Of a stretch of 64,000 nucleotides of DNA, positions 44,554 through 53,278 are shown one piece after another. A program made the position numbers and the translations under genes. The DNA lies in assembly GCA_964563105.1 (NCBI GenBank), contig CAZLXM010000006.1, positions 3,303 to 67,302 of the forward strand, written 5' to 3'. The notes under the pieces are model-generated. The model was not told the origin of the DNA and searched no databases. It saw nothing but the letters and a program-made list of their open reading frames with translations. This DNA is from CAYVTV01 sp964563105 (GTDB lineage: Bacteria > Bacteroidota > Bacteroidia > Bacteroidales > GCA-2748055). Position 1 is the stretch's first letter. Every line of letters starts with the position of its first letter.

Positions 44554-47058
44554 ATGACACTGGAAATGAATTATTATAAAACTATATTTGATGCAATAGA
44601 CGAGGCAATTTTTATAATAAATGCTGAAAATCTTGAAATAATTGATTTAAATCAGAAAGCTTCAGATTTTTTGGAAACAAAAATTGAAATTCTAAAAAAG
44701 TTGAAATTTAATGAAATAAGTGTAAGCGCAAATGGTTACACTAAAGATATTTTTGATACATACTGTAAACAATTAAGTTATGACATATTTTCTGAATTTG
44801 AATGGAAGATTAAAAATACAGCAGAAAAAATATTCAGGGTTAATATTAATCTAAAAAAAATAAAAAATATTAATGAAGAAGATATCCTAATTGCGATTAT
44901 CAGAGATTACAAAAGAAAAAAATTGAACACACTGCTTTTACATTACGCAGATAATCAAAAGACTATAGCCCCGACAATCAATGAGCAGGCAAATGTTTCA
45001 TTATTTTATAAAGGCACTTACTCCAAAACCGATGCCTATTTTCAACTAAAAAGGATTGATGAGAGGCGCCAGATGGCTTTGGAAGCAGCCAGTGATGGCA
45101 TTTGGGATATTAATGTTGAAACAGGTGAAATGTATTATTCCCCAAGATATTTTACTATGCTTGGGTTCGATCCTTTGGACTTTAAGGAAAATGAAAATGT
45201 ATTGGAAAAGTTAATACACCCGGAAGATAATGAAAGGATTAATAAGATTTTCAAACATTTTCTGAATAGCACTGATGGATTTGTCGAATTTGATATGAGA
45301 ATGAATAAAAAAAATGGTTCTTATGCATGGATTCATTCGAGGGGAAAGGTTTTTAAAAGGGATGATCAGGGCAGGCCTATCAGGATTGTCGGTACACATA
45401 ATGATATTACTCAAAGGAAAAATGATGAAAGGATAAGAAATACACTTTATGAAATTGCTAATGCTGTTAATATTGCCAGAAATCTTGATGAATTATTTGA
45501 AAGTATTCAAAAAATACTTGGAAAAGTTGTGGACACAAAAAATTGTTATATAGCTTTATATGACGAAACACATGAGTCCTTATCCCTGCCCTTTCATAAA
45601 GATGAAAAAGACAGCTTTTCTGTTTTTCCTGCTGGTAAAACGCTCACCTCTTATGTTATTAATACAGGGGTTACACAACTAGTTAATAAGAAAAGAGCAG
45701 AAGAGTTAGAAAATCAGGGGCTTATTGAGCTTATTGGTGCTCCGTCTGAAAGCTGGTTAGGGATACCCCTAAAACTTGGCAGGAAAATTATCGGAGTATT
45801 TGCAATTCAGTCTTATGATATGGATACTATTTACACTAAGGATGACGTCAGGATGCTGGAATTTGTTTCAGACCAGATTGCTCTGGCAATTGAAAGGAAA
45901 AAAGATCATGATAATTTAATTGCTACTCAGGCCCGGCATGCAAGTATTATTGAATCTTCCCCGGACGGACTTATTGTAATTGAGCCCGACGGAAATATTA
46001 GGGAACATAATTCCAGCATACTTGAAATGTTGAATATTAAAGCAGAAACTATTACAAACCGTAACTTTTTTGATTTTATTACTCCGGGTAATGTAGAGAG
46101 AGTAAAAAATGCTTTATTAGAAACACTTGATACGGGATTCCGGAAAAATGTAGAAACTCGTATTATCAGGGATGACGGTACAAACTTTTTTGCAGAAACC
46201 TCTTTCGGCCTAATCTCGGATACATCAATTTTATCACAATCATTTGTTATAATTATTAAGAATATAAATGAGCGTAAGAACTATGAGGCAAACTTAAAAA
46301 TTGCAAAAAATAAAGCTGAAGAGTCAGACAGATTAAAAACAGCATTCCTGTCGAATATGTCTCATGAAATAAGAACTCCAATGAATGCGATAATTGGATT
46401 TGCCGAATTATTATCAAGCAGGGAAGTAAGCCATGAAGAGAAGAAAGAATTTACCGAACAGATCAATCATGGCGCTGAAACATTAATGCGGTTGATTGAT
46501 GATATAATTGATATATCAAAGATCGAAGCAGGCCAATTGATTATTAATAATGCAAAGTTCAATCTTTCCCATCTTATGCGTGATTTAAACCATATTTTCA
46601 GCAAATGCCTGAATAATATGGATAAAGGCCATATTAAACTTATAGAGGACAATCATAATAATAATGTCAACATATTGGTTTATACCGATCAGTTACGCTT
46701 AAAACAAATTTTCTCCAATCTTTTAAATAATGCATTTAAATTTACAGAATCAGGAGAGGTAAAGTATGGTGTTAAACATCTTAATAATGAAAGGATAACT
46801 TTTTATGTAAAAGATACCGGAATAGGAATTGAAAAGCAAAAACTAAAATTGATATTTGAAAGGTTCAGGCAGGGGCATGAATCTGCCGGAAGATTTTACA
46901 GCGGAACCGGATTGGGGCTTGCTATATCTAAAAATCTGACACAGCTTATGGGAGGAAAAATAGGTGTCAGTTCTTATCCGGGAAGAGGAACAGAATTTGT
47001 TTTCACCATACCTTATAAAATGAACCTTAGCAAAAAATCTCAAACAGATAAGATTTAG
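44554..47058 (+). CDS. PAS/GAF sensor histidine kinase
   Basis: An 834-residue cytoplasmic kinase without membrane segments. Order: N-terminal PAS (about 1-120), PAS with PAC (about 165-290, GSYAWIHSRGKVF), GAF (about 300-450, APSESWLGIPLKLG), another PAS (about 460-580), HisKA with the phospho-His in SNMSHEIRTPMNAIIGF (about 608), and HATPase with RLKQIFSNLLNNAFKFT, DTGIGI and GTGLGLAISKNL. No receiver domain is attached and no response regulator is adjacent. ATG 44554 chosen; a TTG directly before and an ATG four codons later are alternatives. Divergent from the TonB receptor. Confidence 0.93.
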   Translation: MTLEMNYYKTIFDAIDEAIFIINAENLEIIDLNQKASDFLETKIEILKKLKFNEISVSANGYTKDIFDTYCKQLSYDIFSEFEWKIKNTAEKIFRVNINLKKIKNINEEDILIAIIRDYKRKKLNTLLLHYADNQKTIAPTINEQANVSLFYKGTYSKTDAYFQLKRIDERRQMALEAASDGIWDINVETGEMYYSPRYFTMLGFDPLDFKENENVLEKLIHPEDNERINKIFKHFLNSTDGFVEFDMRMNKKNGSYAWIHSRGKVFKRDDQGRPIRIVGTHNDITQRKNDERIRNTLYEIANAVNIARNLDELFESIQKILGKVVDTKNCYIALYDETHESLSLPFHKDEKDSFSVFPAGKTLTSYVINTGVTQLVNKKRAEELENQGLIELIGAPSESWLGIPLKLGRKIIGVFAIQSYDMDTIYTKDDVRMLEFVSDQIALAIERKKDHDNLIATQARHASIIESSPDGLIVIEPDGNIREHNSSILEMLNIKAETITNRNFFDFITPGNVERVKNALLETLDTGFRKNVETRIIRDDGTNFFAETSFGLISDTSILSQSFVIIIKNINERKNYEANLKIAKNKAEESDRLKTAFLSNMSHEIRTPMNAIIGFAELLSSREVSHEEKKEFTEQINHGAETLMRLIDDIIDISKIEAGQLIINNAKFNLSHLMRDLNHIFSKCLNNMDKGHIKLIEDNHNNNVNILVYTDQLRLKQIFSNLLNNAFKFTESGEVKYGVKHLNNERITFYVKDTGIGIEKQKLKLIFERFRQGHESAGRFYSGTGLGLAISKNLTQLMGGKIGVSSYPGRGTEFVFTIPYKMNLSKKSQTDKI

Positions 47059-47075
47059 ATTTATTGATTCTATTT

Positions 47076-48731
47076 ATGTGCAAATATTTATCCCCTCCGG
47101 CATTTATTATTATTTTTCTCTGTCTTTTCTCTTGTGGGCACAAAAATAAAAATACAGAAATAAATAAAACTGTTTTTCGTTATAATGAATCAAAAGGTAT
47201 TACCTCACTGGACCCTGCTTACGCAAGAAATCAAACAGTTATATGGCCGGTGGCTCAAATTTATTGTGGCCTTGTTCAATTAAATGATGATTTAGAAATA
47301 AAACCTTTAATAGCGCATGACTGGCTCATAAGTGATGATGGATTAACTTATACGTTTTTCCTCAGGACAGATGTATATTTTCACGATGATCCCTGTTTTC
47401 GGGAAGGAAAAGGCAGAAAAATCAATTCAGAAGATTTTGCTTATAGTTACAGGAGAATTACTAATCCTTCTGTTGCATCACCGGGAAGCTGGATTTTTAA
47501 TTACGTGGAAACCCGGGAGACGGAGTTTTCAGATGGATTTATTCCCGTTAATGATTCCGTTTTTGTAATCAGGCTTAAGGAGCCTTTTCCTCCCTTTCTT
47601 GGTATGTTAAGCATGCCATATTGCTTTGTTGTCCCACATGAGGCTGTTGAAACATACAAATCTGATTTTGGAAGAAATCCGGTTGGATGTGGCCCATTTT
47701 ATTTTCATTCATGGAGAGAAGATGAAAAACTAATACTTCTAAAAAATGTAAATTATTTTGAAAAGGGCTCCGGCGGTTATAGCCTGCCATATATTGATGC
47801 TGTGGCTATAACATTTATTAAAGATAAACAATCAGAATTTTTCGAATTTTTAAAGGGTAATATTGATTTTCTTTCAGGTATTCATCCTGCCTACAAAGAT
47901 GAGTTATTAACCAGGTCAGGAAATCTTAATACAAAATATAGAGACAGATTTGTTCTGAGCAAACAGGAATATTTAAATACCGAATATCTTGGTTTTCTTT
48001 TAGATACTGAAATTAATGATGATAAGGCCAATCCCCTGCTCAATAAAAATTTAAGAAAAGCAATAAACTATGGATTTGACAGGGAAAAAATGATCAAATA
48101 TCTTAGAAATAATGTTGGTATCCCGGCTTTATCAGGCTTTGTCCCGGTAGGCCTGCCTTCATTCGATCCTGATTTAAAAGGATATAAATATAATCCTGAC
48201 ACAGCCTTATATTTTTTGGAACAAGCCGGATATCCAAATGGAAAAGGCCTGCCTGAAATTTTACTAACAACAACCTCCGATTATCTTGATCTATGCGAAT
48301 TTATCCAGTTTGAGCTTGAAAAGACAGGTTTGAAATTGAAAATAGATGTAGCTACAGGCGCAGCTTTTAGAAATAAAGTTGCAAATTCAAATTTAAATTT
48401 TTTCAGAGCTTCATGGATAGCAGATTATCCTGATGCCGAGAATTTTCTTTTACTTTTTTATTCAAAAAATTTCAGTCCTTCAGGGCCGAATTATACCCAT
48501 TTTTCGAATGCAGAATATGATTCATTATATTTAAAAGCAGTTAAAATGCCTGACGAAGAAAACAGATATAATATTTATAGAAAAATGGACAGTATTATAT
48601 TAGAAGAAGGAGCTATTGTACCTTTATATTATGATCAGGTTGCAAGATTTACTTCTGCTAAAATTCAAGGACTGAGTTTAAATCCAATGAACTCTCTGGT
48701 ACTTAAAAATGTAAAGATAAGCAGGCATTAA
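47076..48731 (+). CDS. ABC-type peptide/nickel solute-binding lipoprotein (family 5)
   Basis: A 551-residue OppA-like protein. A lipoprotein signal peptide ends in CLFSCG, with Cys as the lipidation site, so it is anchored in an envelope membrane. The family 5 signature is visible as YNESKGITSLDPAYARN, LIAHDWLISDDGLTYTFFLR, NSEDFAYSYRRITNP and RKAINYGFDREKMI. It has no neighbouring permease or ATPase genes, so it is an orphan binding protein. I start at ATG 47076; TTG 47064 would add four residues. It lies 17 bp after the histidine kinase and may be co-transcribed. Confidence 0.9.
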   Translation: MCKYLSPPAFIIIFLCLFSCGHKNKNTEINKTVFRYNESKGITSLDPAYARNQTVIWPVAQIYCGLVQLNDDLEIKPLIAHDWLISDDGLTYTFFLRTDVYFHDDPCFREGKGRKINSEDFAYSYRRITNPSVASPGSWIFNYVETRETEFSDGFIPVNDSVFVIRLKEPFPPFLGMLSMPYCFVVPHEAVETYKSDFGRNPVGCGPFYFHSWREDEKLILLKNVNYFEKGSGGYSLPYIDAVAITFIKDKQSEFFEFLKGNIDFLSGIHPAYKDELLTRSGNLNTKYRDRFVLSKQEYLNTEYLGFLLDTEINDDKANPLLNKNLRKAINYGFDREKMIKYLRNNVGIPALSGFVPVGLPSFDPDLKGYKYNPDTALYFLEQAGYPNGKGLPEILLTTTSDYLDLCEFIQFELEKTGLKLKIDVATGAAFRNKVANSNLNFFRASWIADYPDAENFLLLFYSKNFSPSGPNYTHFSNAEYDSLYLKAVKMPDEENRYNIYRKMDSIILEEGAIVPLYYDQVARFTSAKIQGLSLNPMNSLVLKNVKISRH

Positions 48732-48748
48732 TTTTAAAAAAACTGCCC

Positions 48749-48973
48749 TTATTCTGAATTATTATTTGAATCAGTATTTGAAGTATCACTCAAAATTTTA
48801 TCAATTTCCTTTTCTGTAACATGCAATTTTGTTTTACAAAAATTAATTAGAAAACCGGCTCTTTTTACTAATGCTGACAACTCATCCACATCAGGTTCAC
48901 CATTTTCTATTTTATCAAGTATAGTTTCGATTTCTTTAATTGCATCATTATATGTCAGTGGTTTTGTTTCCAT
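48749..48973 (-). CDS. xseB: Exodeoxyribonuclease VII small subunit
   Basis: A 74-residue protein. LTYNDAIKEIETILDKIENGEPDVDELSALVKRA (as pieces of this pattern) is the XseB family helix pair. It associates with XseA to form exonuclease VII, which degrades single-stranded DNA from both ends. Length is normal; ATG at 48973, 6 bp after xseA. It ends the six-gene minus-strand run. Confidence 0.93.
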   Translation of the reverse strand: METKPLTYNDAIKEIETILDKIENGEPDVDELSALVKRAGFLINFCKTKLHVTEKEIDKILSDTSNTDSNNNSE

Positions 48974-48979
48974 GATTAA

Positions 48980-50368
48980 TTATTTTTTTGGAGGTGAAAA
49001 TTTCTCGATACGACTGGAGATTTTGCCATCAATAAAAAGAGTATCAATAATATCCCCTTCATTTAAACCGGCAGATTTTTTCATTATTTTCCCCTGGGAA
49101 GATGTAATAGTATAACCTCTTTCCAGAATTTTCACAGGGTTAAGATAATCAAGGCCTTTTTCCAGAATATTAAGATCATTTTTTAACTTAAGAATATATT
49201 TGACACTATGTTTATTTATCCCTTCAGAATAAACTGATATCAAAAAGGAATATTGTTTTATTTTGTTACGTACCTGGATACCAATCGTTTTACGGAAATG
49301 AATAAGATTGTTCATTTTGTTATTAAGAAAAGCCCGGTTTAAACTTTGCAAATCTTTATTAACAGAAGACAATCGATTATAATGCAGATTCAATTTATTT
49401 TTAATGATCATCGTAAGTTTTGTGCCGGTTTTATCGAATAAATGAATTTTATTTGAAATTAACTTTTTGCTGGCATTAGTTAACCTTATCATTTGGTTAT
49501 TTAAGGTTGTACTAAAATTTAATGTAGTTGAAATAATATATTCAGCTACTGCTGTTGGCGTTTTTAATGAAGTATTTGCAACAAAATCAGCTACAGTTTC
49601 ATCTCTTTCATGTCCTATTCCGGTAATTACCGGTATGGGAAACTGTGTAATATGAAAAGCCAGATCGTATCCGTTAAAAGTATCAAGTTCCGATTGTGCC
49701 CCTCCTCCCCTGATAATCACAGCTATATCATAGTTTTTTATTACATCAAATATCCGGTCTAGTGCCCCAATAACAGATTTCTCTGATTGTTCACCCTGCA
49801 TTATTGCGGGATACAGATGGCTAATAAATTTAAAACCATAGATGTTATTAGTCAGGGTTTCCATGAAATCTCCGTATCCGGCAGCAGTTTCAGAGCTAAT
49901 TACAGCAATTCGCTGAGGAAATATGGGGAAAGGGATTGTTTTATTCATATTAACCACACCTTCCTCTGTAAGCCGTTTTATTACTTCCTGCTTACGTTTT
50001 GCGATATCCCCCAGGGTATAGGATGGATCTATATCGAGTATATTCAAACTCAGGCCATATACTTCATGATATTCTACCCTGACCAGGCTTAATACTTTTA
50101 TTCCTGCTTTAAGTTCCGAGCCGGTAATACGTCTAAAATAAGAGTTTATATTTCTGTAAGTGCCTGCCCATATTACCGCCCTCATTTTTGTAATTATTTT
50201 TATACCCGTAGCTTCCTTTTCAATTAGTTCCAGATAACAATGACCAGATTTATTAAGGTTAAGTTCACTTATTTCTGCAATTACCCATAATGAATCAGTG
50301 AATCTGTTATAAATACATGATTTTAATGATATTGCCAGTTCACTTAAAGTGATAATATCGGTATTCAT
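48980..50368 (-). CDS. xseA: Exodeoxyribonuclease VII large subunit
   Basis: A 462-residue protein. An N-terminal OB fold (SLWVIAEISELNLNKSGHCYLELIEKE) is followed by the nuclease core: PQRIAVISSETAAGYGDF, IIRGGGAQSELDTFN, IPVITGIGHERDETVADFVA, and a coiled-coil C-terminal region (about 290-400) ending with the conserved ILERGYTIT. Full length. It overlaps the upstream S8 peptidase gene by 4 nt and is followed by xseB. Confidence 0.95.
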   Translation of the reverse strand: MNTDIITLSELAISLKSCIYNRFTDSLWVIAEISELNLNKSGHCYLELIEKEATGIKIITKMRAVIWAGTYRNINSYFRRITGSELKAGIKVLSLVRVEYHEVYGLSLNILDIDPSYTLGDIAKRKQEVIKRLTEEGVVNMNKTIPFPIFPQRIAVISSETAAGYGDFMETLTNNIYGFKFISHLYPAIMQGEQSEKSVIGALDRIFDVIKNYDIAVIIRGGGAQSELDTFNGYDLAFHITQFPIPVITGIGHERDETVADFVANTSLKTPTAVAEYIISTTLNFSTTLNNQMIRLTNASKKLISNKIHLFDKTGTKLTMIIKNKLNLHYNRLSSVNKDLQSLNRAFLNNKMNNLIHFRKTIGIQVRNKIKQYSFLISVYSEGINKHSVKYILKLKNDLNILEKGLDYLNPVKILERGYTITSSQGKIMKKSAGLNEGDIIDTLFIDGKISSRIEKFSPPKK

Positions 50369-52008
50369 TGTTTAATTATTCTAGTAATCCTAAAATCATT
50401 GTTATTCTTTCCCAATACCATATAAATTCCCGGGGCCAGTCCGGCGGGTAATATATTTTTCAGTTCATACGGTTTGAGATTCACTTTTTCAATCCAAATT
50501 ATTTTTCCATACATATCTATTATCTGAATCTCATTAATATAAATATCGAAATATAAATTGAAATATTCAGTAAAAGGGTTCGGAGAAACCCATATTTTTT
50601 TATTTGAGTCTTTATAATCAAATAATCGGTTAAAAGCAATGAGGAAATCAGGTATTCCATATCCAAAGGCAGTATCAGGTTTTTCATATCTGTCTGAAGA
50701 TTCTCTTATTGCCTGAATAATTTCTTTATTGGATTTGTGAGGGTATGCCTGCCACAGGCAGGCAGCCAATCCGCTTATTTGTGGTGCAGCAAATGAAGTC
50801 CCATAACCTTTGCTTACTGCCCCGGATGAATTAACAATTGCTGTTCCATAACCCACAGCCATTACATCAGGTTTTATTCTTCCATCCCAGGCAGGGCCTC
50901 TGCTGGAAAAAGAAGATAATATTTTCATAGTATCAATTGAACCTACAGAAATAACATTTTCACCATCTGAAGGCGGGGTTATTTTATTCCATTTTTTATT
51001 TCCTTCATTTCCTGCACTTGCAATAACAATCATTCCCTTACTGAATGCGATTTCTGCCGCCTGCGTAACAAGAGCTGTCTTTCCATCAATGTGCTTATAT
51101 TGATAATTCATTGTTGAGTCATTAAATTCATTATAACCCAATGATGTTGAAATTATATCTGCCCCCGCACTATCTGCATATTCTGCAGCCATAAGCCAGT
51201 TTGCCTCTTCTATCCTGAATTCTGAAGAAGCATCCTCAGTCCTCAGTAGCAGGAATTCAGCTTCCGGGGCTGTCCCTACCAGTGAGCCGGGCATATAGGC
51301 AGCGATGGCAGAGAGGGCGCTCATTCCGTGAGCGCTTTCCCTATATAAATTTGAATCATGATAATTTACAAAATCTTTACCTGCCAGTATTCTGTTATCG
51401 TACCAAAGATGTATGAAAGCTTCAAATATATCCACATTATAGAATCCTGCATCTAAAAGTGCAATTTTAATCCCCTGACCACGATATCCCATTTCATGAA
51501 GAGCTTTGCCATTCAATAAGTTTATTTGTCCGGATCCATACCCGTAATCGGTATTGGAATCGAACAAGTGAAAACCCGGAAGTTTTATATCTTTAGTATA
51601 ATCAATGAATGATAAAGTTTTCCCTGTAAGGATCCTGGAAGCCTGAAAATAGTCAAAGTTCCTGACAAATTCAAGTTCATTTATTAATGACAATATAGTA
51701 GTATCAGAGCTGGCAACGATTGCAGAATTAAACCATTTTGAAGTGCCCAGGATTTCCAGTCCGAGATTATATAAACTATCTATATATTTTTTCACTACAG
51801 GAATATCTTGTTCCTGTACAGGAATATTAAAACGTTGTCTCCTGTTAATTGCTTCTTTAGATAAAAATTCTTCCGGACGATCAATTGAAAAAGGAGTCTC
51901 ATTTTTATCTTTGAATTGAACCCAATATTTACCAGGCGCCAGCTTTTGACCTGAAACCGGAGTTATAACAAATAAAAATAAATAAATGATAAAAATACTT
52001 TTTCGCAT
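50365..52008 (-). CDS. S8 family serine peptidase with T9SS type A sorting domain
   Basis: A 547-residue exported subtilase. A signal peptide (to about residue 20, ending PVSG) is followed by a propeptide-like region beginning KLAPGKYWVQFKDKNETPF, then the S8 core: Asp in IKIALLDAGFYNVD, His in RESAHGMSALSAIA, Ser in GTSFAAPQISGLAA. The C-terminal 75 residues (VSPNPFTEYFNLYF, then IQIIDMYGKIIW and LAPGIYMVL) form a type A T9SS sorting domain, so it is secreted across the outer membrane. It is translationally coupled to xseA by a 4-nt overlap, an odd partner for a secreted protease. Confidence 0.93.
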   Translation of the reverse strand: MRKSIFIIYLFLFVITPVSGQKLAPGKYWVQFKDKNETPFSIDRPEEFLSKEAINRRQRFNIPVQEQDIPVVKKYIDSLYNLGLEILGTSKWFNSAIVASSDTTILSLINELEFVRNFDYFQASRILTGKTLSFIDYTKDIKLPGFHLFDSNTDYGYGSGQINLLNGKALHEMGYRGQGIKIALLDAGFYNVDIFEAFIHLWYDNRILAGKDFVNYHDSNLYRESAHGMSALSAIAAYMPGSLVGTAPEAEFLLLRTEDASSEFRIEEANWLMAAEYADSAGADIISTSLGYNEFNDSTMNYQYKHIDGKTALVTQAAEIAFSKGMIVIASAGNEGNKKWNKITPPSDGENVISVGSIDTMKILSSFSSRGPAWDGRIKPDVMAVGYGTAIVNSSGAVSKGYGTSFAAPQISGLAACLWQAYPHKSNKEIIQAIRESSDRYEKPDTAFGYGIPDFLIAFNRLFDYKDSNKKIWVSPNPFTEYFNLYFDIYINEIQIIDMYGKIIWIEKVNLKPYELKNILPAGLAPGIYMVLGKNNNDFRITRIIKQ

Positions 52009-52044
52009 ATTAATAGCGGCTTATTTAATATTATCGGGCAGGTT

Positions 52045-52818
52045 TCAAAAAGGTAACTCCGGATCACTATAGTTACCAATACTTTCCTGTACCCGTTTTG
52101 AGAATTCATCTTGTCTTTTTTCAATATCTTTGTTTGGGAGCATTGCTCCTTTTTCATATTCAACAACAATTTCAGGTTCTCCTTTTTCATCATAATATGT
52201 CCACTTTCCATCCATCAGCCCATTTTTATAATTACCTTTTATAGATAACTTTCCATCTGATGTCCAGCTTATAAACCCCCCTTCTCTTTCATCATCAAGA
52301 TAGGACCCTTTCAAACGTGGTGATCCGTTTTGATAAAACTGTTCCCATAAACCGGAGCGCTTATCCTGCTGAAAAACAATTCTTTCGGATATACCACCAT
52401 TATTATACAACTTAATACTCTCCCCTTCCCTTAATCCGAGTTTATAACCTTCTTTCATAGTTAATTGTCCGCCATAATAAGAATAGTAGTTCCAGATGCT
52501 ATCTTTTTGCTGATCAATATATTTACCGTCTGCTGCAATTTTTCCATTCTGATTATATAATGTGGTATATACCACTGATGAATTTTCACTGTAAACAAGA
52601 TGAGCCTGAATAAGTCCTCCGGGATAATATCTTTTAAATTCTCCAACCGGTTTATCATTAAGAAAAAAACCTTCATATCTTATTTTTCCATTATCATAAA
52701 GGACACGCCAGTACCCGGTTTTTCTGCCCTGATTATCCAGCTGGTTAATAGTCTCCTGTGAATATAAATTAGATAAAAGCAAGTAATAATAAGTAAGTAA
52801 AATTAACAAGTATTTCAT
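52045..52818 (-). CDS. Exported MORN-variant repeat protein
   Basis: A 257-residue protein with a signal peptide (ending NLYSQ) and about seven repeats of the type GxWxxYYxNGxxxxEG: examples are TGYWRVLYDNGKIRYEGFF, GEFKRYYPGGLIQ, SGLWEQFYQNGSPRLKGSY and DGKWTYYDEKGEPEI. These are the toxin-antitoxin YwqK/MORN-variant repeats, common in Bacteroidota envelope proteins of unknown role. ATG at 52818. It lies between mce and the S8 gene in the same run. Confidence 0.85.
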   Translation of the reverse strand: MKYLLILLTYYYLLLSNLYSQETINQLDNQGRKTGYWRVLYDNGKIRYEGFFLNDKPVGEFKRYYPGGLIQAHLVYSENSSVVYTTLYNQNGKIAADGKYIDQQKDSIWNYYSYYGGQLTMKEGYKLGLREGESIKLYNNGGISERIVFQQDKRSGLWEQFYQNGSPRLKGSYLDDEREGGFISWTSDGKLSIKGNYKNGLMDGKWTYYDEKGEPEIVVEYEKGAMLPNKDIEKRQDEFSKRVQESIGNYSDPELPF

Positions 52819-52837
52819 TATAGGGCTAATATTATTA

Positions 52838-53257
52838 TTATTTATTCAGTAGATCTTTGTTATCACAAAACTCAGTTAAAACACCCAAAGTTGATTTAGG
52901 ATGAAGAAAGCCAATATTTAATCCTTCTGCCCCTTTACGCGGAATAGGATCAATTAGCCGGATTCCTTTGTTTTCGGCATTTTTCAATGCTTCAGCTGCA
53001 TCAGGAACTGCAAAAGCGATATGATGTATGCCCTGCCCTCTTTTTTCAATAAATTTTCCAATAGGCCCTTCAGGATCAGTTGATTCAAGCAGCTCTATTT
53101 TTGTTTCCCCAATGCGAAAAAATGCTGTTTTTACTTTTTGATCCTTCACTTCTTCAATGGCATAACATTTTAAACCAATAATATCCTCAAAATATTTGAC
53201 AGCTTCCTGCAGGTTAAAGACTGCGATTCCAATATGCTCAATATGTGTTGGTTTCAT
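52838..53257 (-). CDS. mce: Methylmalonyl-CoA epimerase
   Basis: A 139-residue vicinal-oxygen-chelate protein that interconverts (R)- and (S)-methylmalonyl-CoA in the propionate pathway. The start PTHIEHIGIAVFNLQEAVKYFEDI has the metal His, KIELLESTDPEGPIGKFIEKRGQGIHHIAFAVPDAA supplies further ligands, and GFLHPKSTLGVLTEFCD ends it with the final Glu. Length is normal. Methylmalonyl-CoA mutase and carboxylase genes are not in the window. 21 bp after the GH3 gene. Confidence 0.95.
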   Translation of the reverse strand: MKPTHIEHIGIAVFNLQEAVKYFEDIIGLKCYAIEEVKDQKVKTAFFRIGETKIELLESTDPEGPIGKFIEKRGQGIHHIAFAVPDAAEALKNAENKGIRLIDPIPRKGAEGLNIGFLHPKSTLGVLTEFCDNKDLLNK

Positions 53258-53278
53258 TTTTATAACAAATATTTTAGT

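Noticed and set aside
50746..50764. GC-rich perfect palindrome TGCCTGCC-ACA-GGCAGGCA
   Set aside because: It lies within the S8 peptidase and encodes the family-conserved stretch AACLWQA, so coding constraint is a sufficient explanation; no second copy was noticed.
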